A stretch of 64,000 bases of DNA from assembly GCA_000611775.1 (NCBI GenBank), contig KK106981.1:4652927-4716926 (forward strand), written 5' to 3'. The position numbers and the translations under genes were made by a program. Each line of letters starts with the position of its first letter. Position 1 is the stretch's first letter. Origin of the DNA: Umbilicaria muhlenbergii. Its lineage: Eukaryota; Ascomycota; Lecanoromycetes; Umbilicariales; Umbilicariaceae. The notes under the pieces are model-generated. The model was given only the letters and a program-made list of their open reading frames with translations. It had not been told where the DNA came from and did no database searches. Of the stretch, positions 24,399 to 35,986 are shown in pieces.

Positions 24399-25736
24399 CT
24401 AGCTAAACTCCCTACTCTCGCCGATATCACAAACATCAAAGACGCCCTCCTCGGGTATATCCTTCCACTTCAAGGCCTTCCTCAGCAGCTTGGGCGGCTC
24501 AAGGACATCCTCCTCTGTCAGCACCCAAGTCCCCCAATGGATACCCATCGCCCGCTTACACTGTGTGTCTTTGAAGATATTGACGCTGTCGTATGGATTC
24601 GCGTGCATGGATGAAAAGAGCCACCGAGGATCATAGGCGCCGATGGGGATCAGACCCAGATCGAACGGGCCACGAAGATCGCCGATCTGCTTGAACGCAG
24701 GACAATGCGGGTAGTCGTGCTCCGGACCGTAGTCGTCCACGTTTTTGGGAAGCTCGGGTACGGCGCGGTAGCCGGTATCTCCGCCAAACCACACTTTCTT
24801 CCCGCCGCTCTCTACGCTCCAGCTCGCCCACAGGGTATGGCCCCTGTCGAAGAGGGTTCGAGCGCTGGTGTGTTGGCATGGGAGACAGCTGATCCGGGCG
24901 GTAATACTGTCTGGCGAGCCTCCCATGGCGTTAAGGTCACCAGAGACATGCGGTTTTCCTTGCGTAGGCGACAATTTGATATCCCGTTCCTCCCACCAAT
25001 CGAGTTCGGTAACCTGATGAATACCTGAAGCTGTAAACCATTGTTTGTTCCGTAGCGGAACGAAAAAGTGGACGTTTGGATGTTTCGCTTTAATCTTCAT
25101 TATCGTAGGATGGTCCATGTGGTCGTAGTGGTTGTGCGAGATAACGACGGCGTCGATGGTCGGGATATCCTCGATCTGGCATGGGACTTCTGTATAGCGC
25201 TTGGGCCCCATCCAGCTGAAGGGACTACACCTCTCACTGAATACAGGATCAAACAGGACCCGCAAACCCCCTGGAAATTCAACGAAGTAGCATGCGTGGC
25301 CTAGCCAGGTAGCACGAAGGGTATCTGTAGATCGAGATGGGAGGAACGTTGGCTTTCGTACAGGCACTGTGGGCGGAGTCGTATCTGGATTGTTTGCAGC
25401 GCCTGAGATCCTTCTCCTATAATAATGCAAATCAGCTTGGACCACCCTACTGCGTCGCCTCGCTCACCATAGGATAGCCTTCATGATAGTCGGTCCCGCG
25501 ATGTCCCGCCAGCTGTCCCAGGGATTTATGAAGCCTTTGTCAGCTTTCAAGTGATGTCGCTTGTCCTTGGCTTCCTCCGGCACTGCTCCAGCGATTGCCG
25601 AGGAGGATATGGTTGCTGCGTATAGTGCCGCTGCAGTCGCGGAGCTCGACATCCTTGCGGAACTGCTGTTCGTCGAGGGCTGAGGCCGCTTCTTGGAGTT
25701 GGACTTTCGAAAAATGAAACGAAGAAAGGAGCGCAT
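24399..25736 (-). CDS. NAPE-PLD-like metallo-beta-lactamase-fold hydrolase
   Basis: Two exons, 25736-25468 and 25416-24399, encode 428 aa; the 51-nt intron splits the Trp of AILW-RRISG. The family hydrolyses N-acyl phosphatidylethanolamine to N-acyl ethanolamine and phosphatidic acid, with two zinc ions. Visible motifs are TWLGHACYFVEFPGGLRVLFDPVFS, of which WLGHA is the family hallmark, the metal motif HNHYDH (H184, H186, D188, H189), GGDTGYR, and the end piece IPIGAYDP, SSMHANPYDSV and GIHWGTW. The N-terminus from MRSFLRFIFRKSNSKK is basic and is followed by a hydrophobic Ala/Ser stretch (about residues 30-50), perhaps for membrane attachment. A second in-frame ATG at 25652 (MSSSATAAAL) is an equally plausible start. 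Substrate in fungi is inferred from the family. Confidence 0.87.
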
Positions 25737-26169
25737 TGATATACCAGACAGGCGCGGTATACAAAGAAACACAGTCAATGAAGGAACAGCTTCTGTGCAG
25801 GCAGCAACGGCGCGAGCGTAGAAGAATGTAACCAAGGCTCCAATATTATAGGCCGGAAATAATGCTAAGTCCGACACGGAGGGAAGTCCAGCCGCGGTGT
25901 GGTTGAGACCGGCGGAACAACGAGCCAGCTGGAAGGATAAGCCCACAACTCCGGGATATGTGCTACGTACGAGAATAGAGCATAGAGCAGAATCCTTGCA
26001 GGCCTTTGTTAAGAGATCGTTGACGTGCTGATCTCGCAGGGATCCTCGGTTGACGAACCGGATCTCCAAAGCTTTTTTGCCATGGAGGACCTGTGATCTG
26101 CTCTGCCACTCCCTAAGCTTCGAGAATCAATTATGACGTGGTAACACCGGCATTGGTAGCGCCTAGGGC
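25737..26169. promoter_or_regulatory. Divergent promoter, NAPE-PLD-like gene and BCS1
   Basis: The two genes are transcribed away from each other, with 433 bases between their start codons. An open frame continues upstream of the chosen minus-strand ATG, so the NAPE-PLD-like leader may be longer and this spacer shorter. Confidence 0.5.
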
Positions 26170-27602
26170 ATGGAAGAGAATGGCCCGATTCAAGCGCCTC
26201 CACCGCCTGTACAGGCCCCAGACAACCCCAAGGAGCAGCTACTAAATTCGTTACCAAAGTACACCGGCGGGGATGGAGGGCTCTTCGCCCAGCTTACGGG
26301 CAATCCTTTTTTCACGGCTGTAGGTCCTATTTAACGTCATACCAATGCCCAGCTAATGGCAAGATATCTAGGGCTTTGGTCTAGCAGGTTTAGGCGCAGC
26401 ACTCGCCGTCGCGCAGAGAGGCGTTCGTCATGGCGCAAGTCTACTCAAAAGGCGCCTACTCGTCGATGTCGAAATCAATGTCAAAGACGAGTCATACCCT
26501 TGGTTTCTTTACTGGATGACCCTCCACCAACGGGCACAACTCTCGAACTCCTCGGCCTTGTCGTCCACCAACCCCGGCGTCCAGCTCAACAGCCCCAAAC
26601 CAGGCCTCGTGGAGTCCCTTATGCGCCGCTTCACTCCCGGCATGCACCACCTATCCATCGAGACCGAGAAGATCGAGCACCCAAACGGCTCCGTACATAC
26701 ACACTTCGCCCTCATCCCGGGCCCCGGCAAGCACATGCTACGGTACAAGAATGCATTCCTGCTAGTAAACCGAGTGCGAGAAACAAAATCCATGGACCTC
26801 CAAATGGGCAAACCCTGGGAAACCATCACCCTCACAACCCTCTACTCGCAACGCCACATCTTCGAAGCCCTCTTCACCGAAGCCCACCAACTGGCGCAAC
26901 AATCGACCGAGGGCAAAACAATCGTCTACACCTCCCGCGGCCCGACCTGGGACAAATTCGGCGATCCCCGCCGCAAACGCCCCCTCGACTCCGTCGTCCT
27001 CGACAAAGGCATCAAAGAGCGCATCGTCGCCGACCTCGCCGACTTCCTCGCCAGCAGCAAATGGTACTACGACCGCGGCATCCCCTACCGCCGCGGCTAC
27101 CTGCTGCACGGCCCCCCCGGCAGCGGCAAGAGCTCCTTCATCCAAGCCCTCGCCGGCGCCCTCGACTACAACATCGCCATCCTCAACCTGAGCGAGCGCG
27201 GCCTGACCGACGACCGGCTCAACCACCTCCTGACCATCATCCCGCGCCGCACCCTCGTGCTGCTCGAAGACGCCGACGCCGCCTTCTCGAACCGCAGGGC
27301 CCAGACGGACGCCGACGGCTACCGCAGCGCGAATGTCACTTTTTCCGGCTTGCTCAACGCCCTGGACGGCGTGGCCAGCGCTGAAGAGCGCGTCCTTTTC
27401 CTGACGACTAACCACGTGCACCGGCTCGACGAGGCGCTCGTGAGGCCCGGGCGCGTGGACATGACGGTGCGGCTGGGCGAAGCCAGTCGCTACCAAGCGG
27501 GCGAGTTGTGGGACCGGTTCTACGGGGACGTGGACGCCGAGGGGGTGTACAAGGCGATGTTTCTGTCTCGGTTGGAGGAGTTGGGGGTGGTGGGGGATGA
27601 GC
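26170..27602 (+). CDS. BCS1: Mitochondrial chaperone BCS1 (3' end lost in gap)
   Basis: Exon 1 is 26170-26319, then a 52-nt intron, then exon 2 from 26372 into the assembly gap at 27603; 460 residues are visible. Bcs1 is an AAA ATPase of the inner mitochondrial membrane that moves the folded Rieske protein across it for complex III assembly. There is no cleavable presequence; instead a single membrane span (GFGLAGLGAALAVAQRG, about residues 51-67) precedes a basic stretch (KRRLLVDVEI), the known internal import signal. The Bcs1-specific domain follows (FALIPGPGKHMLRYKNAFLLVNR, ETITLTTL). The AAA core shows Walker A GPPGSGKSS (about 297-305), Walker B VLLEDADAAF, sensor FLTTNH and arginine-finger region VRPGRVDM. 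Paralogues exist in fungi, so assignment as the canonical BCS1 is likely, not certain. Confidence 0.87.
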
Positions 27603-28567
27603 NNNNNNNNNNNNNNNNNNNNNNNNNNNNNNNNNNNNNNNNNNNNNNNNNNNNNNNNNNNNNNNNNNNNNNNNNNNNNNNNNNNNNNNNNNNNNNNNNN
27701 NNNNNNNNNNNNNNNNNNNNNNNNNNNNNNNNNNNNNNNNNNNNNNNNNNNNNNNNNNNNNNNNNNNNNNNNNNNNNNNNNNNNNNNNNNNNNNNNNNNN
27801 NNNNNNNNNNNNNNNNNNNNNNNNNNNNNNNNNNNNNNNNNNNNNNNNNNNNNNNNNNNNNNNNNNNNNNNNNNNNNNNNNNNNNNNNNNNNNNNNNNNN
27901 NNNNNNNNNNNNNNNNNNNNNNNNNNNNNNNNNNNNNNNNNNNNNNNNNNNNNNNNNNNNNNNNNNNNNNNNNNNNNNNNNNNNNNNNNNNNNNNNNNNN
28001 NNNNNNNNNNNNNNNNNNNNNNNNNNNNNNNNNNNNNNNNNNNNNNNNNNNNNNNNNNNNNNNNNNNNNNNNNNNNNNNNNNNNNNNNNNNNNNNNNNNN
28101 NNNNNNNNNNNNNNNNNNNNNNNNNNNNNNNNNNNNNNNNNNNNNNNNNNNNNNNNNNNNNNNNNNNNNNNNNNNNNNNNNNNNNNNNNNNNNNNNNNNN
28201 NNNNNNNNNNNNNNNNNNNNNNNNNNNNNNNNNNNNNNNNNNNNNNNNNNNNNNNNNNNNNNNNNNNNNNNNNNNNNNNNNNNNNNNNNNNNNNNNNNNN
28301 NNNNNNNNNNNNNNNNNNNNNNNNNNNNNNNNNNNNNNNNNNNNNNNNNNNNNNNNNNNNNNNNNNNNNNNNNNNNNNNNNNNNNNNNNNNNNNNNNNNN
28401 NNNNNNNNNNNNNNNNNNNNNNNNNNNNNNNNNNNNNNNNNNNNNNNNNNNNNNNNNNNNNNNNNNNNNNNNNNNNNNNNNNNNNNNNNNNNNNNNNNNN
28501 NNNNNNNNNNNNNNNNNNNNNNNNNNNNNNNNNNNNNNNNNNNNNNNNNNNNNNNNNNNNNNNNNNN
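27603..28567. other. Assembly gap of 965 N
   Basis: Unsequenced bases replace the 3' end of BCS1 and its spacer to the next gene. The right edge of the gap is a CTC trinucleotide run, so the gap was probably caused by low-complexity sequence. The true length may differ from the number of N. Confidence 0.99.
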
Positions 28568-28598
28568 CTCCTCCTCCTCCTCCTCCTCCTCCTCCTCC
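28568..28598 (+). repeat. CTC trinucleotide microsatellite at gap edge
   Basis: About ten CTC units run directly out of the assembly gap. It lies just 3' of the large minus-strand gene ending at 28690. Confidence 0.9.
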
Positions 28599-28689
28599 GC
28601 CCCTGTCCACCCCCTCTATCCCCCCTATCGACTGTTAGTCACAAGAGAAAAGACCAAAGTATGCAGAGGACCTCCTTACCACTTCCCGC

Positions 28690-31600
28690 TCACAATTCCA
28701 TTGCCCCAATCGGAATCACGAACCCCCGCTGGTCCACCCTCTCCGCCCTGAGCCTGGAGCTCCCGTGCACCACCCCGTCTACAGCGAGGGCGGCCGCCTC
28801 CGCCTCAAAGGCGTCCTCGAAGAAGAGGGTGGCCGCATGGTTGCCTCTGATTTGAGACAGGTCGAAAATCGCGGCGGCGTGCGGGGCGATGAGGCGCTGG
28901 AGCTCCTCCCGACTGGCGTTGTAAGGCAGGTTGCGGATTCGAACCCGATAGTAAACCCGCTCACGCGGGTGGTTGGCGGGTTCGAGACTGCCGTATTCCG
29001 AGACAAACCGATATTGTCGATCGGATGGTGTGTTCGGATTAGCCATGGGGATGTTCGAAGCTTGCGGGCCTGCAACGTTGGCGCTTCCTCCATGACGACT
29101 AGCTCGACTATGGTCTCGGTCTCTTCCTCCGAACGCGGTGCCACTAGCGATGCTGGAGTCCGTCTGTGTGGTAGGATACAAGCCGCCACCTGGAGGGCGA
29201 ATGTGTCTGCCGGGCTGAGCAATGGCTGACGGCCGCCTTGGTGGAATATTCGGCTGTGCCTGAGTACGATGCTGGAACTGAGGGGTAGGGTTTTGTACGT
29301 TTCCTGCTAAGATTGGATTTTCGATTCCCCAACCTTGAGGCGTAGGCGTGTCATTCATCGTAGAGTCGTATGAAACGGTTTCTGATATGACCGGGCTGCT
29401 GCTCTCAAAATGTTGTGGCGCAGGCGAATTGAGAACCCTAAAAGGATCTTCATCGGCTTCTTCCAGCATCGGATTGTTGGTCGCGTAGAGTGAAGGTATA
29501 GCGGTCATCGTGGCATCATTTGCACGGGGTTCTCCCATGTTTGAATTGTTCGTTGCAGAGAACGGAATCACATTCATCGTCGCGAGATCATCTGGGTTGG
29601 GTCCTCCCACACTCGGGTTGTTGGTCGCATAGAATTGAGGCATATTGGTCATCGTACGACCATTTCCACCAGATTGCCCCATGATCGGGATGTCGCCTCC
29701 ATATTGTTGAGTTGTAGGCGTGTAACCCATTGCATGAGCAGTTGCACTAGATTGCCCCATGTCGCCTCCATGTTGAGTTGTAGGTGTGTACCTCATCCCA
29801 TAAGGAGTTGCACTAGATTGCCCCATGTCGCCTCCATGTTGAGTTGTAGGTGTGTACCTCATCCCATAAGGAGTTGCACTAGATTGCCCCATGTCGCCTC
29901 CATGTTGAGTTGTAGGTGTGTACCTCATCCCATAAGGAGTTGCACTAGATTGCCCCATGTCGCCTCCATGTTGAGTTGTAGGTGTGTACCTCATCCCATA
30001 AGGAGTTGCACTAGATTGCCCCATGTCGCCTCCATGTTGAGTTGTAGGTGTGTACCTCATCCCATAAGGAGTTGCACTAGATTGCCCCATGTCGCCTCCA
30101 TGTTGAGTTGTAGGTGTGTACCTCATCCCATAAGGAGTTGCACTAGATTGCCCCATGTCGCCTCCATGTTGAGTTGTAGGTGTGTACCTCATCCCATAAG
30201 GAGTTGCACTAGATTGCCCCATGTCGCCTTCATGTTGTTGAATCGTAGGCATGTAACCCATTGCGCCAGCAGTTGCATCAGATTGTCCCATGTTGACTCC
30301 ATATTGTTGAGTTGTAGGCGTGTACCTCATCCCATAAGCAGTTGCACCAAATTGCCTAATGTCGCCTCCAAGTTGTTGAACCGTAGGCCTGTAACCCATT
30401 GCGCCAGCAGTTGCACCAGATTGCCCCATGTTGACTCCATACTGTTGAGTTGTAGGCGTGTAACCCATTGCACCAGCAGTTGCACCAAATTGCCCCATGT
30501 TGGCTCCATATTGTTGAGGCGTAGGCATGTAACTCGTTGTATGATCGTACGCACCAGGTTGCAGCAAACTCCCCGTCATAGAAGTGAATTCGTGTTCCGG
30601 TTGCGGGACGTTTGGTGCGTATGCTGCGAGTATATCCCTAGTATGGTCTACCTGGACTGGTGCTCGTGCCTCTCTGTCGTCCGCAGCGCTAGGTGCCGGC
30701 GCTGTGGCGTTGGGATTGACTCTGTAGCCCTGTTGACGAAGGTAGTGGCGAGACTGCGCAAGATTATATTCAGACGTTGGGAAATTGGACGGATTAAACT
30801 CTGAAGGTAGTGGAGGAGCGAGTTCGTGACGAGCCCCAGGATACCCGAATGCCGGCTTCGGAAGGTCGGCCCTATGAGTTGTCGTTGGAAGGATGCCCAT
30901 GGGAGCAACGTTCGGATTTCTCGAAGTCGTGGACGGTCGTTGATCTGTACCGATGCCGCCAGGTCCACGCCTGGTCTCTCTCAAATTCGCTGTCGGAGGC
31001 CCGCTCTCTCTCCTCTGCCTCATCTCCTCCGCGAGTGATTCCTTTCGCTTCTTGTCCCTCTTGGCCTTCGCCTCCACATATTCGTTGCTCGAGTCGAAAC
31101 CGAATCCGATGTGAGGAAGCGGGGTTTCCGGGCGTCTCTGACCAAGGCCAATCTGCTCAGAACCATGACGGTAGGCAAAATCGATAGCGTCAATACCTTC
31201 TCCAGCTGTGGGTGCGCTTCGTCTTACTTTCTTGTTAGTACGGCTATGCTGGGATTCATCAGTCGCCTCGGGGCTAGCTTCGCCTTCCAAGGGAGCCTGT
31301 ATATGGATAGCATTGCTCGCACTACCGCCCTGCTGGTGTTCAGCTGTGATCTCGAGGTTGTCAATACTTTCCGGGTCAGACGGGGAGTAGATTGGATCGT
31401 CCACACCAACACCACGATTGTAAGAATCTCGAAGATGGCGTATGAGTGACGATTTGTTGCCGCTGGTATTCAAAAACAGACGACCACACGCAGCCCGCAA
31501 AAGCTTGTTGTCCTTGTTGTAGAGGATATCAGCCAGCTCGAGTTGAGACAGAGATCGATTTTCCATCGCGGCGGCTCGTTCTGCTTCTACTCTCTTGGTA

Positions 31601-33994
31601 GTTTGGTCGTGTGTGGCTCCTTCGACGAGGCCACACTTCCGAAGCTCCAGTAGTAGCTGCGCAGCGATCAGAGGTGAGGTGTCTTCCTCGGCCAAAGGTA
31701 GAGGCGTTTGTTCGCCAGCGACGGAGGCACTTGAACAGATCGAACTTGAAGATACTGGAGATTTTACCGTAGAGGGCTGGTATGTGTGGTTAGTAGTGGC
31801 CTTGAGACTGTCTCGTGGGTTTACTTACAGCGAGAAGCTCAGATGTGTTTCGCGACTTGGTTGGACCCCCTGAGAATGACAAGCTCTCCGTACACTCTTC
31901 AAGTGATGGCGACTTCAGAAAGCGTTCCGCGTCTTGAATGGCCGTCTCGCCTTCAGATCCAGTAGAGCTCGTATCCTCCTGCTGTATTGGATGGCGTTGA
32001 CGCCGGCTTGTCTGATGTTTCGAGGAGATGAGCGTGGCTTTGTTTTGAGGTGTGCCAAATTCAGGGTCCGATGTAATGATCCTCGCCACCAACGGAAACA
32101 AACTCTCAGCAGGGGCCCGCAGCGTAGATGTATCCGTGCTTCGAATTGCTATGGCCTTTGAATTGTCACGTATCGAGACTTTCTCATGGGAGAGACCGGT
32201 GGGTTTGCCAGGAAACAACTCCACATCACCAGAAGACGCAGATGAACCCCGGAAAGTACTATCCAAGTCACTTAGACCGCTACCTACATCCGAGTCATCA
32301 ACCACATAGTTGACTGGGAGAGAACTGCGAACAGGGCGAGTGTTGTCTACTCTGCTGCTCACTGCGGGCGTCTCCGTTACAGCTCCTTGAATTCTCTTTG
32401 ATGCACCGTTTACAGCTCTGACGTTCCCAGGTTCTTCTGCTCTCTCCTCTCGCCGATTGGCAATGTTCTTTTCAGCCCTGTCCTTGGCTACCTCACGCAG
32501 AACTGCACGCTTCTCAGGATCATCGTCTAGCTCAGGAGGAATGGTCGCTGTGCCATTCTCCAGAGCTTCAAAGCGGTTACGGCAAGCATCTTTTGAGTAG
32601 TTCGTGCTCGGCTTGATTTCCTTCATCTGCACCGAGACAAGTCTCCATTTTCTCTCCTGCGCTGCTTGCTTGAGGCGATATACTTCTCTATCAGCAGCAG
32701 TAATGGCTTGAAGCAGAACGTAATCCTTACGAAATCAGCATACTTTCTTGGGGGAAAAGGGCTTTGACCTACGTCTCCCTCATGCCAGTCTGTAAGCTGG
32801 TCATCGAGGTCTTGATCCTGCTTCTTTTCTAACGCACGCTTGATTCGTATCCAGCGAGAGCTGATGGTCTTGTAATGATAGTTAACGCGGCCTTCCTCTC
32901 TGAGCCGTGCTGCTATTTGCTTGTCGGTGAATTTTTCCTCTTTCATTTTGACGATAACTTCGTCGTCGGAGTCCAAGTCTGCAAGGATTCTCCTGGGTGC
33001 AGGAGCCCGCCCTCCTTTGACCCGAATTCTCTTCACATCACGAAGCGGTGAGACGGGAGTTCGAGTGCTCTTGTTGGCTTTCTGAGTCTTGGCCTAGAGG
33101 CGGAGCTGCGTTAGCAGAGGTAAAAGAAGGTACAATCAAATGGGGGATTCTTCTGCGGAAGTGCCTTAGGTCGAGAAAGCCTTGAAGTGGAGATGTCTTA
33201 AGACCAGATGCCTGACGGAACGAAATGGCAAGAGTGTTGAAATGGACGACTCTAAACGATAAGATACAAGAGAAAATACGAGAATGGCCTTGGAAGAATA
33301 CAAATAGAGCATGAGAGGGATTGGGGTCCAGAGTGGTATGTCCCTGGTACAGTATGATTTTCGTCTGGGAAGCACAGGAGCGAATTATAAGAGGAAGAAA
33401 CACCCATAAGGGCACATATCAAGTACCATATCGCCTTCTTGGTACAGCATCTGCCAAGTACTTCGAAAGGACATACAGAAAGCATTGTTTAACCGACACG
33501 AATTGAGAAAACATATGAGACAGATGAAATTTAGGTGTCGTACCGAGTTGTCAGACTCTCCGTCCGCTTCAGATCCGGCATCTAGTACTGCATCGTCGGA
33601 TTCGTCCCCTTCAAGCTCAAGGAGAGTGGAATTCGGGCATGGTCCACCTACAGGCTGTCGAGCATCTAAGGCCACACTGTGAGTAAGTGATTGACATAAG
33701 ATGTGTGCGTTGCGGTTTCAATCGGCAAGGATTTGAGGGGTTCCATGTCATCGGCAGAGTCATAACCGTGTGTCCTGCGGTTTCAAGGGATGAAGTGGTG
33801 AAGGGCTCTACGTTAATATGAGAGAGGGACTCACTCGCTGGATAGATTGCAGGATCTAATGCTTCGTGTGCAAAGTAAGGAGCACCAATCCCCGGAGAGT
33901 TGTTCATGGTCGCCGCCTCCCTTCTGCCTCTATAAGTCTTTGATGGAGCTTGCTTCGAAACCTTGACTGCAGCTTTCCGGTTGTGGCGAGCCAT
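28690..33994 (-). CDS. Large uncharacterised protein: HTH-like N-terminus, 22-aa repeats, RRM-like C-terminus
   Basis: The proposed exons are 33994-33835, 33665-33544, 33093-32773, 32725-31829 and 31776-28690, all in frame, giving 1528 aa. Residues about 95-201 hold a helix-turn-helix-like segment (FTDKQIAARLREEGRVNYHYKTISSRWIRIKRAL in outline), and the next exon continues with a Myb/SANT-like region (ERKWRLVSVQMKEIKPST, CRNRFEALENG). Residues about 1000-1200 carry tandem repeats containing TPTTQHGGDMGQSSATP. Residues about 1440-1520 look like an RRM (VRIRNLPY as RNP2, a degenerate RNP1 in RGNHAATLFFED). Ser/Pro-rich disordered linkers join them. The first two introns are uncertain: the 169-nt one contains an open stretch that could be an extra exon, and the next is 450 nt. 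Exons 3-5 are secure. A DNA- and RNA-contacting nuclear protein is inference. Confidence 0.72.
29690..30530 (-). repeat. 66/69-nt coding minisatellite
   Basis: A tandem array lies inside the large minus-strand gene. Seven copies of a 66-nt unit run from 29761 to 30222 and are identical by eye; each encodes 22 residues ending in GGDMGQSSATP. On the 30223-30530 side the unit is mostly 69 nt (an extra Gln) and diverged, and one diverged copy lies before 29761. The perfect core with decayed edges points to recent expansion by unequal exchange or slippage. Confidence 0.95.
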
Positions 33995-35986
33995 CTTGGA
34001 TAGCTCCTGTGTTGGGTCCAAGTTTGATGTGGAAGTAGGTGGAATGAGAGCGTGGATATTATTGGTGAAATTGGAGAGACCCTACGGGCGCACGCGACAG
34101 CACCCTGCACGGTAATAGATGGAGGAGGTCGACGACGCCCTGGGTATCAATCCTCAATGCAGGAGACAACTGCAGTGAACATATCGAAAATTACAATAGC
34201 AGAGTTCGCGTACTAGACTGAGGTCATGCACGCGATGCCGACATCGATGTCGATCGTGGTATTGGTGTTGCTTCAAGAGAAGATTACCGAAATAATTCGA
34301 AGGCTGTTTTATCGGGACGCCCCACACCAAAACACAGCAACCCCTGATGCAGCGTGATCAGTAAGTAATAGATAGCATCCAATACCACCGTCGAAGACTG
34401 GGACCGTGTCCCCGAAGACGAGGATTATGGAGTCGAAATCTCGATGGAACTGAGTCGGGGTTTGAGTCTCAACGGCAACTGACATCTGATGGCTTATCAA
34501 CAGACTATTCTAGGCCGACATCACAGCAAACGCACGCATTCGCAGTGATAGATGGAGAAGAGGAGTTGTAAAAGAGTATGGGATTGGTCCATAAGAAGGC
34601 CTGAATGCTCCAAGGGATTCATTCACAGTAGGGCAGCATTCACACTCTTCAAGCTTGGTAGCCTCACAATTCCTGCTCCGAGGTCGACGATGGTCAGTGT
34701 GGAGGTTTCAGAAGTGGCTCTTGATCCACTGCACACTGATAAACAACAGGGTACCATGCACATGCGTCCGAAAAGACCCTCAACATCTTCTCTTGAGTCA
34801 TAGGTGATAGTCCTTCCGCGGCCTTCAGGACAGACAGGAGCATCTCAGGCATACGCTCATGTACCTGACGATATACTGATGCATGTTAAGATCCTGCGTC
34901 AGCGCTACATACGAAGCTCCCAAGACTCTTCATGAAGTTATGCCAATGATTGGCCAAGGAGACGTTCAGAGAAACAGAAGCATCATGGGAAAAGACTCCG
35001 TATAGAAGCCCATGGATGCCACCACATACCGATCATTCTCAGTCGGAAGCCGATTCGTTGGATCAGTGCTAGCCACGAATCTCATCATCCTTTTCCCGCC
35101 TTTGAGAAGAGTGGGGAATCCCCGGTGGTCTTCAGGCGGAATACCGGAATACAATAATAGCCCTGGTAAGAGGCTGGCAAAGAGGCGGTGACGATTGCCG
35201 TCCGGCGAGTGAGCGGCAAGTTCATGCTTCACGCATCGGCATAAAGAGGACTCGGACGGGGCGTCGGGCGGAGCGAGAACCAAAATGCAGAGACAGATCC
35301 GTGACCAAGCTGGAAAAGGGCTTCGAGGGAATGACTCTGCGGCACACATAATAGGCCGACTCTGCCAATATCGACTGGCAGCACGGCAAGTGGAAAAGAA
35401 CCCCGAAGGAAGCAGGCTTCATGAATAGCAGACTTGGAAAGCGTATCCTCGATATAGGAGGCCACTGGGCGGTAGCCTGGAGCCCGGCGGTTTAGGAGGG
35501 TAGTAACCCTTGCAGGGGCGGGCATGATCTCCTGCCTCGATAAGTGCATCTTGGAGCCTATGACGATAGGCTATGTGACAATATGACAGGATTACGATCA
35601 TCACAAGCGTATTCTCCTCGCTTTATCCCTTTAGTCACGGGTAAAGGAGGAAGATAATGTACCTCCAAGCACGACCAGGTACTTCAGGGGGGGGGAGGTG
35701 TGATTAAGCATTAACACGGGATGGCTGCTAGCGCGGCTTGGCATGGCGGTGCGGCATGCGGTAGTGACGACATTGTGGCGCATCCAGCACGAGGCCCAGA
35801 ATCAAGAAAGCCGATGCTTGCCCCACGCCTTGTAGCGTACGAGCATCTCGTATCTTATATCTTATTTCTTATCATACCTAAACAAAGCCAATCCGGGTCA
35901 TTCTTCTTCATTCCTCTGAAGCCCACGATCCCTTTTCATCCCTCCTCTCCAATCTATCTATACCTGCCACAGGTCCTGCCGCCACG
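33995..35986. other. 2-kb stretch without a supported gene
   Basis: This should hold the promoter of the large minus-strand gene and, at the right, the leader of the plus-strand gene at 35987. Overlapping minus-strand frames at about 34966-35549 read partly like protein (for example a stretch ending in NRLPTENDRYVVASMGF), but no start, introns or family could be tied together. They may be remnants or chance. A run of nine G lies at about 35689-35697. Confidence 0.4.

Noticed and set aside
27408-28855. Long open frames crossing the N gap on both strands
   Set aside because: They are open only because N carries no stop codons.
29690-30530. Direct repeats that could suggest a CRISPR-like array
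   Set aside because: The repeats are contiguous with no unique spacers, lie in frame in a coding exon and sit in a eukaryotic genome.
29635-30804. 389-codon plus-strand frame with regular Cys/Arg/His repeats
   Set aside because: It is the antisense shadow of the 66-nt coding repeat; the minus strand frame continues far beyond the array with sensible domains, while this one does not.
34966-35604. Overlapping minus-strand frames that read partly like protein
   Set aside because: Frames could not be joined by plausible introns, and no family was recognised; described only in the spacer entry.
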